A stretch of DNA of 64,000 nt from HXMU1420-13 sp024742815 (lineage in GTDB: Bacteria; Bacteroidota; Rhodothermia; Balneolales; Balneolaceae): the NCBI GenBank assembly GCA_024742815.1, contig JANSXX010000011.1, positions 1 to 64,000 on the forward strand, read 5' to 3'. Both the position numbers and the translations under genes were made by a program. Each line of letters opens with the position of its first letter. The stretch's first letter is position 1. The notes beneath the pieces are model-generated. The model did not search any database and was not told where the DNA came from. It worked only from the letters and a program-made list of their open reading frames with translations. Shown here in pieces: positions 50,901 to 59,845 of the stretch.

Positions 50901-51734
50901 TTAACTGATCTAGGTGGCACACATGATCTATATGTTGTATTCAAAAACGTAGCAAATCCGGGTGGAATCGGTAATGTAAATTGGTTCGAATTTCATGGAC
51001 AGGGAGTGGCTAAAGTGAATCCTGATTCCTTAAAAGGCTTAACCGCAACATATTATCCAAATGTAGATTTTACCGGCACACCTGTTGTGCGGAAAGAACC
51101 TATGGTTGCATGGAATTGGACCAATAACGCTCCAATTAGTGGAATTCCAGGTAATAATTTTAGTGTCAGATACACCGGTGAAGTTAAGGCACCTAAAGCC
51201 GGAAATTATCGATTTTCTGTTGAGACAATTAATGGTACAGCAACCCTATTTATTGATGGAGTTTCCGTATCGCCCAACCAACAAATTGCCTTTGCTGCAG
51301 ATGAGAAAAAAGAGATTAAACTGGAATATGCGCATACCACTGGAAACGCAGCGCTCTATCTTAGATGGACAGGCTCTAATCCCACAAATGTAATTCACGA
51401 AGATTATTTAATCCCAGATTTGGATGCCCTGACTGTGAATAATGAAACAGAACATGAGTTGGACATCCCAAAGAAGCTGCATCTAAAACAAAACTATCCC
51501 AACCCTTTTAACCCAAGCACACAGATCCAATTTAGTTTGCCTTCATCAGGTAAAGTTTCCCTTAAAGTATATAATCTCATTGGTCAGGTTGTACAGGTTT
51601 TGGTGGATGAAATCCGAAATACCGGATCATACACGGCTACTTTCGATGCCACAGGTTTATCAAGTGGTATTTATTTCTATCAACTCGAATTTGATGGAGC
51701 GGTGATTTCTAATAAAATGCTGTTGATGAAATAA
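47967..51734 (+). CDS. Secreted ThuA / sugar-dehydrogenase multidomain protein with T9SS domain
   Basis: The start at 47967 (MLKKTLFLCLVLAFICTSAFA) gives a clean signal peptide; the open frame extends 54 bases further upstream. A ThuA-like domain comes first (VLVFSKTEGFRHNSIDEGI, GGGFVGIHAASDTEYDW, WYTGGGHTEESY). It is followed by a PQQ-type glucose/sorbosone dehydrogenase propeller (GREDGLIGIVLDPNF, MGTRNPFRMAV). A PKD domain, a CBM6-like module, a PA14 domain (TVNGTATLFIDGV-like region) and a type IX sorting domain (NYPNPFNPSTQ) complete it. This ThuA plus propeller arrangement is known in Bacteroidota and Planctomycetota. The substrate is not known. Confidence 0.85.
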   Translation: MLKKTLFLCLVLAFICTSAFAQSFKVLVFSKTEGFRHNSIDEGIAAIQQLGLDNNFGVDATEDASLFTTENLNQYAAVIFLSTTGNVLNSVQQTAFEQYIQSGGGFVGIHAASDTEYDWPWYGGLVGAYFDSHPPGTPTATIEVADKIHPSTSFLPDYWVRTDEWYNYRSNPRGDVHVLMTLDESTYSGGNMGHDHPIAWMHNYEGGRAWYTGGGHTEESYSEPLFRQHILGGILYASGEVTGNFEATIDEKYQVTVIDNNPLSPMAVEVLPNLDVLYIERAGNLKLRDNETGLISNAGSLSVDSGREDGLIGIVLDPNFATNSWLYLFYSPTGVSEQRVSRFDFDGSSIDMNSEKIMLRIPVQREQCCHSGGDMEFDSNGNLYIATGDNTNPFESDGFTPIDERAGRSAFDAQTTSGNTNDLRGKILRIHPEDDGTYSIPDGNLFSDSSDGKPEIYVMGTRNPFRMAVSEYTNELVWGDVGPDAEATTTARGPVGHDEFNRTTEPGNFGWPYCIADNLAYVDYNFANGSSGSAFDCSNLVNDSPNNTGAQNLPPAIPAWLDYTYGFTPDLPEFESGDRTAIAGGFFKYDPSNLESGSFPQYFDSTLFILEWTRNWIKEVRYDSDGNLLQINPFLPELELARPIDMKFGPDGAMYIVEWGTGFFANNEDARVIKIEYVENLGNRAPTAIATASVTSGAAPLTVDFTGNRSSDPDNDFLTYSWDFDGDDAEDSSEENPTFTYTSDGNYTAKLRVSDPDGESAVAQIQIVVGNSIPKVIIEQPLNGGFYEDYDIIEYKISVEDNEQGSTESGIDCNDVISEPSIGHDDHAHGEGSRQGCEGEFPTNPHGEGADDIFYVFNAQFTDDGGGPGVPLTGTDVVILQPKKKQAEHTQEFIDLRTETTGDFLGGGLNIGFVNHNSALKFGPMNFENIEFVTARFATQQNPAEIQFRLNSVTGPLVAKMQTSITGGWQSYDYFTTDLTDLGGTHDLYVVFKNVANPGGIGNVNWFEFHGQGVAKVNPDSLKGLTATYYPNVDFTGTPVVRKEPMVAWNWTNNAPISGIPGNNFSVRYTGEVKAPKAGNYRFSVETINGTATLFIDGVSVSPNQQIAFAADEKKEIKLEYAHTTGNAALYLRWTGSNPTNVIHEDYLIPDLDALTVNNETEHELDIPKKLHLKQNYPNPFNPSTQIQFSLPSSGKVSLKVYNLIGQVVQVLVDEIRNTGSYTATFDATGLSSGIYFYQLEFDGAVISNKMLLMK

Positions 51735-51835
51735 GCTTCACCTTTTAATATAACTGAGATTGTATTACGCCAAAAGTGATTAGGATTCAATACATTACAC
51801 CAGCATCAATCACTAAGCACAAATACCTCTCATTA

Positions 51836-52414
51836 ATGAAACTGATCACTCCATTACTATCCGTTTTTCTTTTTCTGATCTCCACCACTCAAACTGTTGC
51901 CCAAGATTGGCTCATAGAACGCTCAGAATGGGGCAGCACAGATTCGCTGGTTGAGAGCAATCGTCATACCATCGAATATATAACCATTCATCATGGCGGC
52001 GAGATTTTTGAAGAAGAAAAAAATGTATATACCTATCTCAAAAACTTGCAATCGTGGAGCCGCTCAGCCCGGGGCTGGATGGATGTACCCTATCATTATA
52101 TTATAGATCGGCAAGGCAGAATTTTTGAAGGTCGACCTTTGGATTACCGCGGCGATACTAATACCGCATACGATCCAACTGGTCATGCACTGATTGTGTT
52201 GCTTGGAAATTTCGAGGAGCAAGAGGTTCGTGAGAAACAAAAAGAATCACTAAAAACGGTGACTGAATATCTGGCTAATTGGAAATCTGTGCCTGCCTCA
52301 AAAATCAAAACTCACAAAGATTATGCAGAAACACTTTGTCCCGGCAAAAAACTCAGTGAATATTTAGCTACGAACGAATGGCAGACTTTTCTAAATGATC
52401 TCGAATCACAATAG
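51836..52414 (+). CDS. N-acetylmuramoyl-L-alanine amidase (PGRP/amidase_2 type)
   Basis: The start at 51836 (MKLITPLLSVFLFLISTTQTVAQ) gives a signal peptide; the open frame extends 60 bases upstream without one. The amidase_2/PGRP domain has YITIHHGG (zinc His), VPYHYIIDRQGRIFEGRP, ALIVLLGNF and the C-terminal KTHKDYAETLCPG, where His and Cys complete the zinc site. It would cleave the amide bond between MurNAc and the stem peptide in the periplasm or outside the cell. It follows the two secreted proteins on the same strand. Confidence 0.88.
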   Translation: MKLITPLLSVFLFLISTTQTVAQDWLIERSEWGSTDSLVESNRHTIEYITIHHGGEIFEEEKNVYTYLKNLQSWSRSARGWMDVPYHYIIDRQGRIFEGRPLDYRGDTNTAYDPTGHALIVLLGNFEEQEVREKQKESLKTVTEYLANWKSVPASKIKTHKDYAETLCPGKKLSEYLATNEWQTFLNDLESQ

Positions 52415-52465
52415 TTCTTCGATTGCTTCCTGCTACTTATTTTAAAATCGTCAAGACCTTTTCTC

Positions 52466-52936
52466 ATGGACAACAATGATATTTTCCGCCGACTCAGATA
52501 CACTTTAGGATACAACGACCATCAAATGGCGGAAGTTTTTGCAGAAACGGGTACAGTCATCAACCAAGAGAGCGTTACACTTTGGCTAAAAAAGCATGGA
52601 GATCCTCAGTTTCTTGCAATGAGTGATGTGATGCTGGCCACTTTTTTAAATGGCTTGATCAACAAATTACGCGGCAAAAAAGACGGTCCACAACCCGCTC
52701 CAGAAAAAACACTCAACAATAATATCATTTTCAGGAAATTGAGGATCGCCTTCAATCTGCAATCCGATGACATTTTTGAACTTTTTTCTACTATCGATAA
52801 AAGTATTAGTGAACACGAACTGAGTGCCTTTTTTAGAAAACCAACCTCATCCAAATACCGTGAATGCAACGATCAATATTTGCGCTATTTCCTAAGTGGA
52901 TTACAGAAAAAGTTCGAGAATTTGAAGATAAAGTAG
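52466..52936 (+). CDS. DUF1456 protein (YehS-like)
   Basis: The 156-residue protein contains two tandem copies of a helical unit: FRRLRYTLGYNDHQMAEVFA and FRKLRIAFNLQSDDIFELF, each followed by a Leu-rich helix and an FLNGL/FLSGL end. This is the layout of the DUF1456 family that includes E. coli YehS. The function is unknown. A Lys/Pro-rich linker joins the halves. The family is often encoded alone, and no operon partner is evident here. Confidence 0.85.
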   Translation: MDNNDIFRRLRYTLGYNDHQMAEVFAETGTVINQESVTLWLKKHGDPQFLAMSDVMLATFLNGLINKLRGKKDGPQPAPEKTLNNNIIFRKLRIAFNLQSDDIFELFSTIDKSISEHELSAFFRKPTSSKYRECNDQYLRYFLSGLQKKFENLKIK

Positions 52937-53080
52937 GCATTGTCCTTAACCAAAAAGAGCACATAATCCTAAGTGAGTAAAGGTGTTAGATCCATCTGTC
53001 AGACGGACTACAGCCATCAGACAGGAATACACTCACCATACAAAACTCAACACTAAAAACTCAAAACTCACCACTCAAAA

Positions 53081-56000
53081 CTAATTCTGTTCCTCAGATT
53101 CCTCCACTCCTTCACCAACGGTAATCATAGAAAGAGGCACAAACTTGATGAATTGCTGTTTTGCGTGTTCCCAATCATCCACAATATATTTAGCCTTGGT
53201 TGATCCGGTTTCAGTGGCATAATCACTCATAATCGAATAAAGTTGTTCGAAATCTTTTGTGTTAAGCGCGGCTTTGCCCACATACTCTTTGTTGATTTTA
53301 GAGCCCGGATCTTCGAACATAAACAATACGCCGCCGGTCATTCCTGCTCCGATATTGTCTGATGTTTGCCCTAAAATCACAACCGTGCCGTTCGTCATGT
53401 ATTCGCACGCATGCAGTCCAGTTCCTTCAACAACAGCCGTAGCTCCCGAATTACGAACCGCAAATCGATCACCTGCTTGTCCGTGCACAAATAAAGTCCC
53501 ACCGGTGGCACCATATAATGCGCAATTCCCAATAATGGCATTATCTTCGGGTTTATATTTTGCTTCTACAGGAGGAACAATTACAGTTTTACCTCCACTC
53601 ATACTCTTACAAACCGAATCGTTAGCTTCGCCAATAAGTTTTATGTTTACATCTTTGGTTTGAAAGACTCCGAAACTTTGTCCTGCACTACCTGAAAATT
53701 CAAGGCTTATGGTTTCGGTATATGGTTTCACACCTGATTCCTTTCCATTAATTTTTGCCATTCGATCTTTACTAACTCTGCCGGCTAAGTGCCCGAATAA
53801 GGTTGCCAAAGCCGATCGATCAGTATTAATTATCGGATAGGATCGCTCTACCGATTCATTATTATCGATGGCTTGCATTAAATCGCTGAGTACGGTTGCA
53901 TTTAGTTCACTAATGGGCTCCGACAAACTTTCCTGCTCCGATTCTTTCTGATAAGCGGGTGCATCTAAGAAAAATCCTAGATCGAGATTTAACTCGTTAA
54001 TCAATTCGAGATGCTTACCGTTTATAGCAAGTAATTCGGTATCGCCGCAAATCTCCTGAAGGGAAGATTTTCCTAGTTCCGCTAAAATCTGGCGTACATC
54101 TTCGGCGATATACTTGAGTGTTTTTACGATGTGATCTTTATCGCCTTTGTATTTGGCTTTGAACTTTGGATCGTGCGTTGCGATACCGGTAGGACACGTA
54201 TTTTTCTCGCAAATTCGTGCCATCACACATCCTTGTGCAATCAGCAATAACTTTCCGAAATCGAATTCTTCTGCTCCCAGAATACTTGCCAACACTATGT
54301 CTTTTCCTGAAGATAGTCCACCATCGGTTCGAAGAACTACATGATCGCGTAAATTATTCTCTACCAATGCCTGATGAACTTCCAACAACCCAATCTCCCA
54401 CGGTAATCCTGCGTGTTTCATGCTTGATAAAGAAGCCGCTCCGGTTCCACCTTCCCCACCGGATACTTGAATAGAATCGGCACCCGCTTTTGCAACTCCC
54501 ACTGCAATGGTTCCGATATTAACTCCGGCAACCAGTTTCACACTTACCTTTCCATTCGGATGGATTTGCTTTAGATCGTTAATCAATTGCTTCAAATCCT
54601 CGATGCTGTAAATATCATGCAGCGGTGGTGGAGATATTAAATCAAAGCCGGGATTTGCAAATCGAGCTTTAGCAATATCTGCATCCACTTTTAAGCCCAT
54701 TAATTGTCCGCCCTCGCCGGGCTTAGCTCCCTGACAAACCTTAATTTGAATTTCCTCACCGGATACTAAATATTCGGCAGTTACTCCAAATCTTCCGGAA
54801 GCAATTTGTTTTACAGAAGCTCCAATACCCTCTTTAAAGTAGTAAGGATTCTCTCCACCCTCGCCGCTATTGCAGCGACCTCCAATCTCACGCATTGCCA
54901 GAAAGATATCGCGTTGCGATTCGGCACTAATTGCACCAAAACTCATAGCGCCGGATCCAAAGGTTTTTAATATGTGTCCGGCTTCTTTTACTTCCGAAAT
55001 ATCAATCGGTGTGGAGGCCGATTTTGGCTCGAATAAATGTCGGAGTGCTACCGGTTCATCTTCCAAGCCCAGTTTTACATACTCGTTATATAAGGCCCAA
55101 TCATTGAGTTCTAATCCGGTATCACGCACTAAGTCGTGGATCATTTTTGAGCGTGTGTTGGTCATGGAATGCTTCTCGCCCATTTTGCCACGTGCATGCT
55201 CTTTATACTGGAAACTTTTGATGGGTTTATAGGAATCAATGCTTTCCAAGCCAGAAATATCGGTTCGAGCCAGCACCATTTCTGCAATTTGATCGAGTTC
55301 CAGTCCACCAATCGGACTTTGAATTCCGGGGAAAAATTCCTTAATCACGCCTTTCCCCAAACCTAAGGCAGAAAAAAGCTTGGCACTCTGGTAACTACGC
55401 ACCACTGAAATTCCCATTTTTGCCATCACCTTAAGCAATCCATTTTCGAAAGCTTTTAGTAGATTTCGTTCTTTGGTATCGGCATCTAAGTTTTTCAGCG
55501 AACGATGGGCGTCGTTTCGAGCTGCATCTAATGCCAAATACGGGCAAACTGCTTGCGCCCCAAATCCAATAAGTGCAGCCGCATGATGCGTGCTTTTCAC
55601 CTCACCGGTATCTACAATTACCGCTGCGTTTAGCTTAAGGCCTTCATCATTTAGTGTGTTTACTACTTTGCGAAGAGTGAGCAAACTCGGCAGTGGTGTT
55701 TTATTTGCATCAGCTTTACGATCGCTCAAAATCAGAATAGTATGTCCGGCACGAACAGCGTTAATAGCTTCTTCACTAATGTGTTCCAAACGAGATTTAA
55801 ATCCAACCGAGCCATGATTTCGATTAAAAGTGGTGTCAATTACAAATGGCACCACACGATCTAATTCTGTTTTATTGGTGATGCACTTATAAATAAACTC
55901 CATCTGCTTTAAACTCAGAAACGGACTTCTGATTTCATAAGCAGGTGCCGGAGGAATCAATTCTTTGGGTTCAAAAATATTCGGCTTTTTACCCAGATAT

Positions 56001-57514
56001 ACCGTCAGATCGGTAACAACTTTTTCCCGTATATAATCCAACGGTGGATTAGTAACCTGAGAAAAGTTCTGAAAGAAGAAATCAAAGAAAGAACGCGGCT
56101 CGTTAGATAGCACCGCAAGCCGTGCCGTATCTCCCATCGATCCAATTGGCTCTTTTCCGGTTTCTGCCATCGGATAAATGATCTTATTCAGTTCTTCATC
56201 AGTGTAAGTAAAAAACGGTTTTAGGTGACTAAAAGATTCATCAATCTCACCCACTTTCTCGGGAATACTTTCAACCCTGGGATTAAACGGAGCATCGTAA
56301 TTCTCTTTAGAATGACTCGGATCACGAAAAAGCACATTGCCGCTTGCCAGATCTAAGGTCACCCCGCGGCCGGCATATAATGTTCCTTTTGCTTCCACAC
56401 TGGATTCATCCAGCTCAAAGGTTCCGGCCTCACTCGATAAATAGAAATGATCTTTAGTACGAGCCCAGCGACATGGACGGAAACCATTTCTATCCAGTCT
56501 GGCCCCAATGGTATATCCATTTGCGTAAGTGATAAGTGCGGGACCATCCCACGGTTCCATTGCACGGCTCCAGAATTTATAAAACTTATTTCCCTCGGTT
56601 GCCGGCGGCATACAAATAGCCAAAATATCTTCAACATTCGGAATGGAAGATCGATATCGCAATGATTCCACCATCTCATTCAAACTTCCGGAGTCGCTAA
56701 TATTATCACGAGTAAGAATCTCATTACGTTCCGCACCAATCATTTTTTCACGTGATTTAGCCCAAGAACGATTACCGGCAATCGTATTGATTTCGCCATT
56801 GTGGCCAATCAAACGGAAAGGTTGAGCTTTATCCCACGAAGTAGTGGTATTGGTACTGAATCTGCGATGAAATAAACAAAAGCGAGTGGTGTACGCCGGG
56901 TTTTTCAAATCAAGATAAAATTCTTCCAGCGCATACGATTGTGTGAGCGCTTTATAGACAATGGTTTTGGCAGATAACGAAGTAAAAAACAGCGTTTCAG
57001 CCAGATCGGTATTATATAACTTCGATTTGGTAAGCTGCTTTGCCGTGTATAAACGCTTATCAAAAGAAAGCATGGTTTTAGCGCGTTCAGGCCGTTTAAT
57101 AAATACATGCACGATCACAGGAACAGACTGAGCCGCACTTTCGCCAAGAACTTTTTTGTTCACCGGTACATCTCGGTATTCCAACACATCCAATCCAAAT
57201 AACGAAAAGGTAGATTCAAAAATCTTTAGTGCCTTAAGCCTACGTGATTTGTCGCGCGTTAAAAATAAGGTCGCTACCGCTACCGTATCGGCTTCGTAGC
57301 CGAGCATATCAAAAGGAATATCCGTCATAATTCCCGCACCATCGCCGGTAAGTCCATCAGCGGCGCATGCACCACGGTGTTCTACACAGTTTAATGCATG
57401 TAATCCTTCTAATAAATGTTGATTGCTATATTCTTGATTGCGGCTGGCAACAAACCCAACGCCACAGGCAGACTTTTCGGGTCCGCTATAGCTTAACTTT
57501 TTATTGCTAATCAT
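53081..57514 (-). CDS. gltB: Glutamate synthase large subunit GltB
   Basis: GltB makes glutamate from glutamine and 2-oxoglutarate. The start at 57514 is chosen because it leaves a 16-residue propeptide before the amidotransferase Cys in SACGVGFV; the frame also extends to 57559. The N-terminal glutaminase domain has CVEHRGACAADG and RFSTNTTTSWD. The FMN synthase domain has SGEGGENPYYF and GGEGGTGAASL, the 3Fe-4S cysteines lie in CVMARICEKNTCPTG, and a GXGXG-type beta-helix domain (ATGGTLFVHGQAGDRF) ends it. About 1477 residues is normal. No gltD lies in the window. Confidence 0.96.
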   Translation of the reverse strand: MISNKKLSYSGPEKSACGVGFVASRNQEYSNQHLLEGLHALNCVEHRGACAADGLTGDGAGIMTDIPFDMLGYEADTVAVATLFLTRDKSRRLKALKIFESTFSLFGLDVLEYRDVPVNKKVLGESAAQSVPVIVHVFIKRPERAKTMLSFDKRLYTAKQLTKSKLYNTDLAETLFFTSLSAKTIVYKALTQSYALEEFYLDLKNPAYTTRFCLFHRRFSTNTTTSWDKAQPFRLIGHNGEINTIAGNRSWAKSREKMIGAERNEILTRDNISDSGSLNEMVESLRYRSSIPNVEDILAICMPPATEGNKFYKFWSRAMEPWDGPALITYANGYTIGARLDRNGFRPCRWARTKDHFYLSSEAGTFELDESSVEAKGTLYAGRGVTLDLASGNVLFRDPSHSKENYDAPFNPRVESIPEKVGEIDESFSHLKPFFTYTDEELNKIIYPMAETGKEPIGSMGDTARLAVLSNEPRSFFDFFFQNFSQVTNPPLDYIREKVVTDLTVYLGKKPNIFEPKELIPPAPAYEIRSPFLSLKQMEFIYKCITNKTELDRVVPFVIDTTFNRNHGSVGFKSRLEHISEEAINAVRAGHTILILSDRKADANKTPLPSLLTLRKVVNTLNDEGLKLNAAVIVDTGEVKSTHHAAALIGFGAQAVCPYLALDAARNDAHRSLKNLDADTKERNLLKAFENGLLKVMAKMGISVVRSYQSAKLFSALGLGKGVIKEFFPGIQSPIGGLELDQIAEMVLARTDISGLESIDSYKPIKSFQYKEHARGKMGEKHSMTNTRSKMIHDLVRDTGLELNDWALYNEYVKLGLEDEPVALRHLFEPKSASTPIDISEVKEAGHILKTFGSGAMSFGAISAESQRDIFLAMREIGGRCNSGEGGENPYYFKEGIGASVKQIASGRFGVTAEYLVSGEEIQIKVCQGAKPGEGGQLMGLKVDADIAKARFANPGFDLISPPPLHDIYSIEDLKQLINDLKQIHPNGKVSVKLVAGVNIGTIAVGVAKAGADSIQVSGGEGGTGAASLSSMKHAGLPWEIGLLEVHQALVENNLRDHVVLRTDGGLSSGKDIVLASILGAEEFDFGKLLLIAQGCVMARICEKNTCPTGIATHDPKFKAKYKGDKDHIVKTLKYIAEDVRQILAELGKSSLQEICGDTELLAINGKHLELINELNLDLGFFLDAPAYQKESEQESLSEPISELNATVLSDLMQAIDNNESVERSYPIINTDRSALATLFGHLAGRVSKDRMAKINGKESGVKPYTETISLEFSGSAGQSFGVFQTKDVNIKLIGEANDSVCKSMSGGKTVIVPPVEAKYKPEDNAIIGNCALYGATGGTLFVHGQAGDRFAVRNSGATAVVEGTGLHACEYMTNGTVVILGQTSDNIGAGMTGGVLFMFEDPGSKINKEYVGKAALNTKDFEQLYSIMSDYATETGSTKAKYIVDDWEHAKQQFIKFVPLSMITVGEGVEESEEQN

Positions 57515-57620
57515 TGCAGTTGACTTCGAATGTTGTGAGTGAGTATCCCCAAAAAGCACAAAAAAATGGGGTTTGTCAATGTTTGCCTCTTCTGACCTAC
57601 CAACTCCTTAACTAAGATTA

Positions 57621-57638
57621 TTAGGTAAAATTACCTAA
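57621..57638. promoter_or_regulatory. Inverted repeat upstream of gltB
   Basis: TTAGGTAA and TTACCTAA form a perfect inverted repeat with a 2-base spacer, 107 bases before the preferred gltB start. Such symmetry suits a dimeric regulator, but none can be named. Confidence 0.35.
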
Positions 57639-57718
57639 AACGAACGTTAAACACGCATAGTTAATTGGCTACATCGGAAAGATCAAAATCAGAAAAGCGC
57701 TTACGGATAATTACCGCC

Positions 57719-57746
57719 TTATAAAATTATTTAGGCGATTTTATAA
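57719..57746. promoter_or_regulatory. Second inverted repeat between hisF and gltB
   Basis: TTATAAAAT (57719-57727) and ATTTTATAA (57738-57746) are perfect inverted arms around a 10-base spacer. The site could be an operator or a weak hairpin after hisF. Confidence 0.3.
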
Positions 57747-57785
57747 AAATGCCAAATAAAATAAAATTCATAAAACAATGATATT

Positions 57786-58544
57786 CTAATGTAAACGTAC
57801 GGGAATACCGACTTTAGCCATGGATTTCTTCAAATCCTCGATCTCGATTTCCTTAAAGTGAAAAATACTGGCAGCCAATACAGCATCCGCATTTGAGATA
57901 GAAATTGCATCAATACAGTGCTGGATCGTTCCTGCGCCACCACTGGCAATGACCGGAATAGTGAGTTTCTGATTTACAATGGAAAGTAACTCTGTATCGA
58001 AGCCTGCTTTAGTTCCATCACGATCCATACTAGTTAGCAAAATTTCGCCGGCACCTCGCTGTTCCGTTTCAATCATCCACTCGATGGCATCCAATCCGGT
58101 ATCTTCCGTACCGCCTTTGATGTACACATTCCAACTACCGTTTGTTCGCTTGGCATCTACTGCAGCAACAATGGCCTGAGCTCCGAATGCTTCGCTGGCG
58201 TCATTAATCAATTGTGGATTTCTCACAATGCTTGAATTCAACGACACTTTATCAGCGCCGGCTTTCAATAGCTCTTCGATTTCATCCACCGTTTTGATAC
58301 CACCACCCACTGTGAAAGGAATATTGATTTCTTTTGCAATTCGGGTAACGAGTTCGACCAACGTTCTCCGTTTTTCCAACGTAGCGGTAATGTCCAAAAA
58401 AACGAGCTCGTCCGCACCTTCTTCCGAATATCTTCTGGCTAATTCCACGGGATCACCGGCATCGCGTAGTCCTTCAAAGTTTACCCCTTTTACCGTTCTT
58501 CCGTTTCTAATATCGAGGCAGGGAATGATTCGTTTAGTGAGCAT
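57786..58544 (-). CDS. hisF: Imidazole glycerol phosphate synthase cyclase subunit HisF
   Basis: HisF forms the imidazole ring of histidine together with HisH. It is a TIM barrel of 252 residues, the normal length, with the catalytic Asp11 in IIPCLDIRNGRTVKGVNF and Asp130 in AIVAAVDAKR. Phosphate-binding loops FTVGGGI and VIASGGAG are present. It stands apart from other his genes in this window. menE-like is divergent. Confidence 0.97.
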   Translation of the reverse strand: MLTKRIIPCLDIRNGRTVKGVNFEGLRDAGDPVELARRYSEEGADELVFLDITATLEKRRTLVELVTRIAKEINIPFTVGGGIKTVDEIEELLKAGADKVSLNSSIVRNPQLINDASEAFGAQAIVAAVDAKRTNGSWNVYIKGGTEDTGLDAIEWMIETEQRGAGEILLTSMDRDGTKAGFDTELLSIVNQKLTIPVIASGGAGTIQHCIDAISISNADAVLAASIFHFKEIEIEDLKKSMAKVGIPVRLH

Positions 58545-58632
58545 AATTGTTTAGTTTTTGAGATCGGCTAAAGGTACGAGCTTTTATCCTGAATTAAACT
58601 TTGCTTCAGGCACTTTACACAAAATTAAATAC

Positions 58633-59490
58633 ATGAGTTATTCCGTCACAGATTTAACAGGTTCTGCAAAAGAGATCATCCAACAAGTGTTAGATGCTGA
58701 TGAATATCAGCTATTGATACCTCCAAAACTCGCCGGTCAACACTTAGATATTTCAAAACCTCCCACCGATGATAAATACATCGGATTATTTTCAAGTGGT
58801 AGTACCGGAACCCCGAAGTGTATCTGGAATACCGAAGAACGTCTTTTATTAAATGGTCGACTCACAGCTAAAGCTTTTGGAGTTTCATCTTCCGACAAAT
58901 TACTCATGATGGCTGCTCCTTGGCATGTGGCCGGCTTTAGTTGGGCATTAATGGCCGAGCAATTGGGTTGTGAGTTCCAATTTGTTTCGACTAAAAAAGG
59001 TGAAGAAGATCGATGGTTGAAGGCAGTTCAGAAGTACAAACCAGATTTTTTGATGACGGTTCCGGCAGTTCTACGAGCACTTTTCGGGCAAAGATGGTTT
59101 GTACCCAACGTGGTGTATGGCGGATATCCCATCCGAAATGAAGACTATGCTTCACTTGCGAAACACTGTTCTACTATGATTCAAGGGTATGGACAAACCG
59201 AAGCCGGCGGGTTAATTTCCTGTTATCATCGATCAGCTAATCAAATCCCTAAACCGGATGAGCATCTGTGTCATGGAAAGGTTTTAGATGGTGGCAAGTT
59301 AACCTGTAAGGGAACCATTCATCATCCAAAACCAATCTTACTGCATTCCCCAACTGCATTTACCAACGAAACCTACGATACCGGCGACCTTGGTTATATG
59401 GATGAGTACGGTAACATTCACATTACACCAGCTGAAGAACGTGACAACAGTACAACACAAAAAGGAATGGATTCAACAAAACCCAATTAA
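58633..59490 (+). CDS. Short AMP-binding protein, MenE-like (O-succinylbenzoate-CoA ligase), lacking the C-terminal domain
   Basis: The start at 58633 (MSYSVTDLTGS) is preferred; the open frame runs 75 bases further upstream without family similarity. The adenylate-forming signature FSSGSTGTPK is near residue 52, and later motifs IQGYGQTEAGG and YDTGDLGYMDEYGNIHI are intact. After the last of these the expected C-terminal domain with the hinge Asp/Lys and catalytic Lys is missing; 19 unrelated residues lead to a stop. At 285 residues it is clearly short. A search of the other two frames downstream did not recover the missing domain. Confidence 0.72.
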   Translation: MSYSVTDLTGSAKEIIQQVLDADEYQLLIPPKLAGQHLDISKPPTDDKYIGLFSSGSTGTPKCIWNTEERLLLNGRLTAKAFGVSSSDKLLMMAAPWHVAGFSWALMAEQLGCEFQFVSTKKGEEDRWLKAVQKYKPDFLMTVPAVLRALFGQRWFVPNVVYGGYPIRNEDYASLAKHCSTMIQGYGQTEAGGLISCYHRSANQIPKPDEHLCHGKVLDGGKLTCKGTIHHPKPILLHSPTAFTNETYDTGDLGYMDEYGNIHITPAEERDNSTTQKGMDSTKPN

Positions 59491-59561
59491 CAGATTTTTT
59501 ATCAAAGAATGGCTTTCAAAAAGATGTAGAACGCCGTAACTTTGTAGCCTTTGAAAAAAAC

Positions 59562-59635
59562 GGGCCCATAGCTCAGTTGGTTAGAGCAGTCGACTCATAA
59601 TCGATTGGTCGGGGGTTCAAGTCCCTCTGGGCCCA
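59562..59635 (+). tRNA. tRNA with CAT anticodon (Met elongator or Ile2)
   Basis: A complete cloverleaf is visible: acceptor GGGCCCA/TGGGCCC, D-arm GCTC...GAGC, anticodon loop CTCATAA with anticodon CAT, and T-arm GGGGGTTCAAGTCCCTC with discriminator A. The GCAG...GACTCATAATC context resembles tRNA-Ile2 (modified C34) as much as elongator tRNA-Met, so identity is left open. CCA is not encoded. Confidence 0.93.
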
Positions 59636-59683
59636 CAGGGTTGAATATTCAATGTCCAACAAGCAATATTCAATATTCAGATT

Positions 59684-59721
59684 AAAAACCGCATTTATGA
59701 TGTCGTAGATGCGGTTTTTTT
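59684..59721 (+). terminator. Terminator downstream of the tRNA gene
   Basis: An eleven-base stem AAAAACCGCAT (59684-59694) / ATGCGGTTTTT (59709-59719) ends in a run of seven T on the plus strand. Confidence 0.85.
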
Positions 59722-59845
59722 GTTTATGAATGACAATATTGGCCAAATAATTTGGGATCTGAAGAGCGCAAAATAGTTTCTTAATGTCAGAACGGTCAAT
59801 TATAATACCTGATCAACTCGATTTTTATAAATCTAGATTAACCCC

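Noticed and set aside
57979..58554. Plus-strand open frames over hisF
   Set aside because: They are antisense shadows of hisF with no family features.
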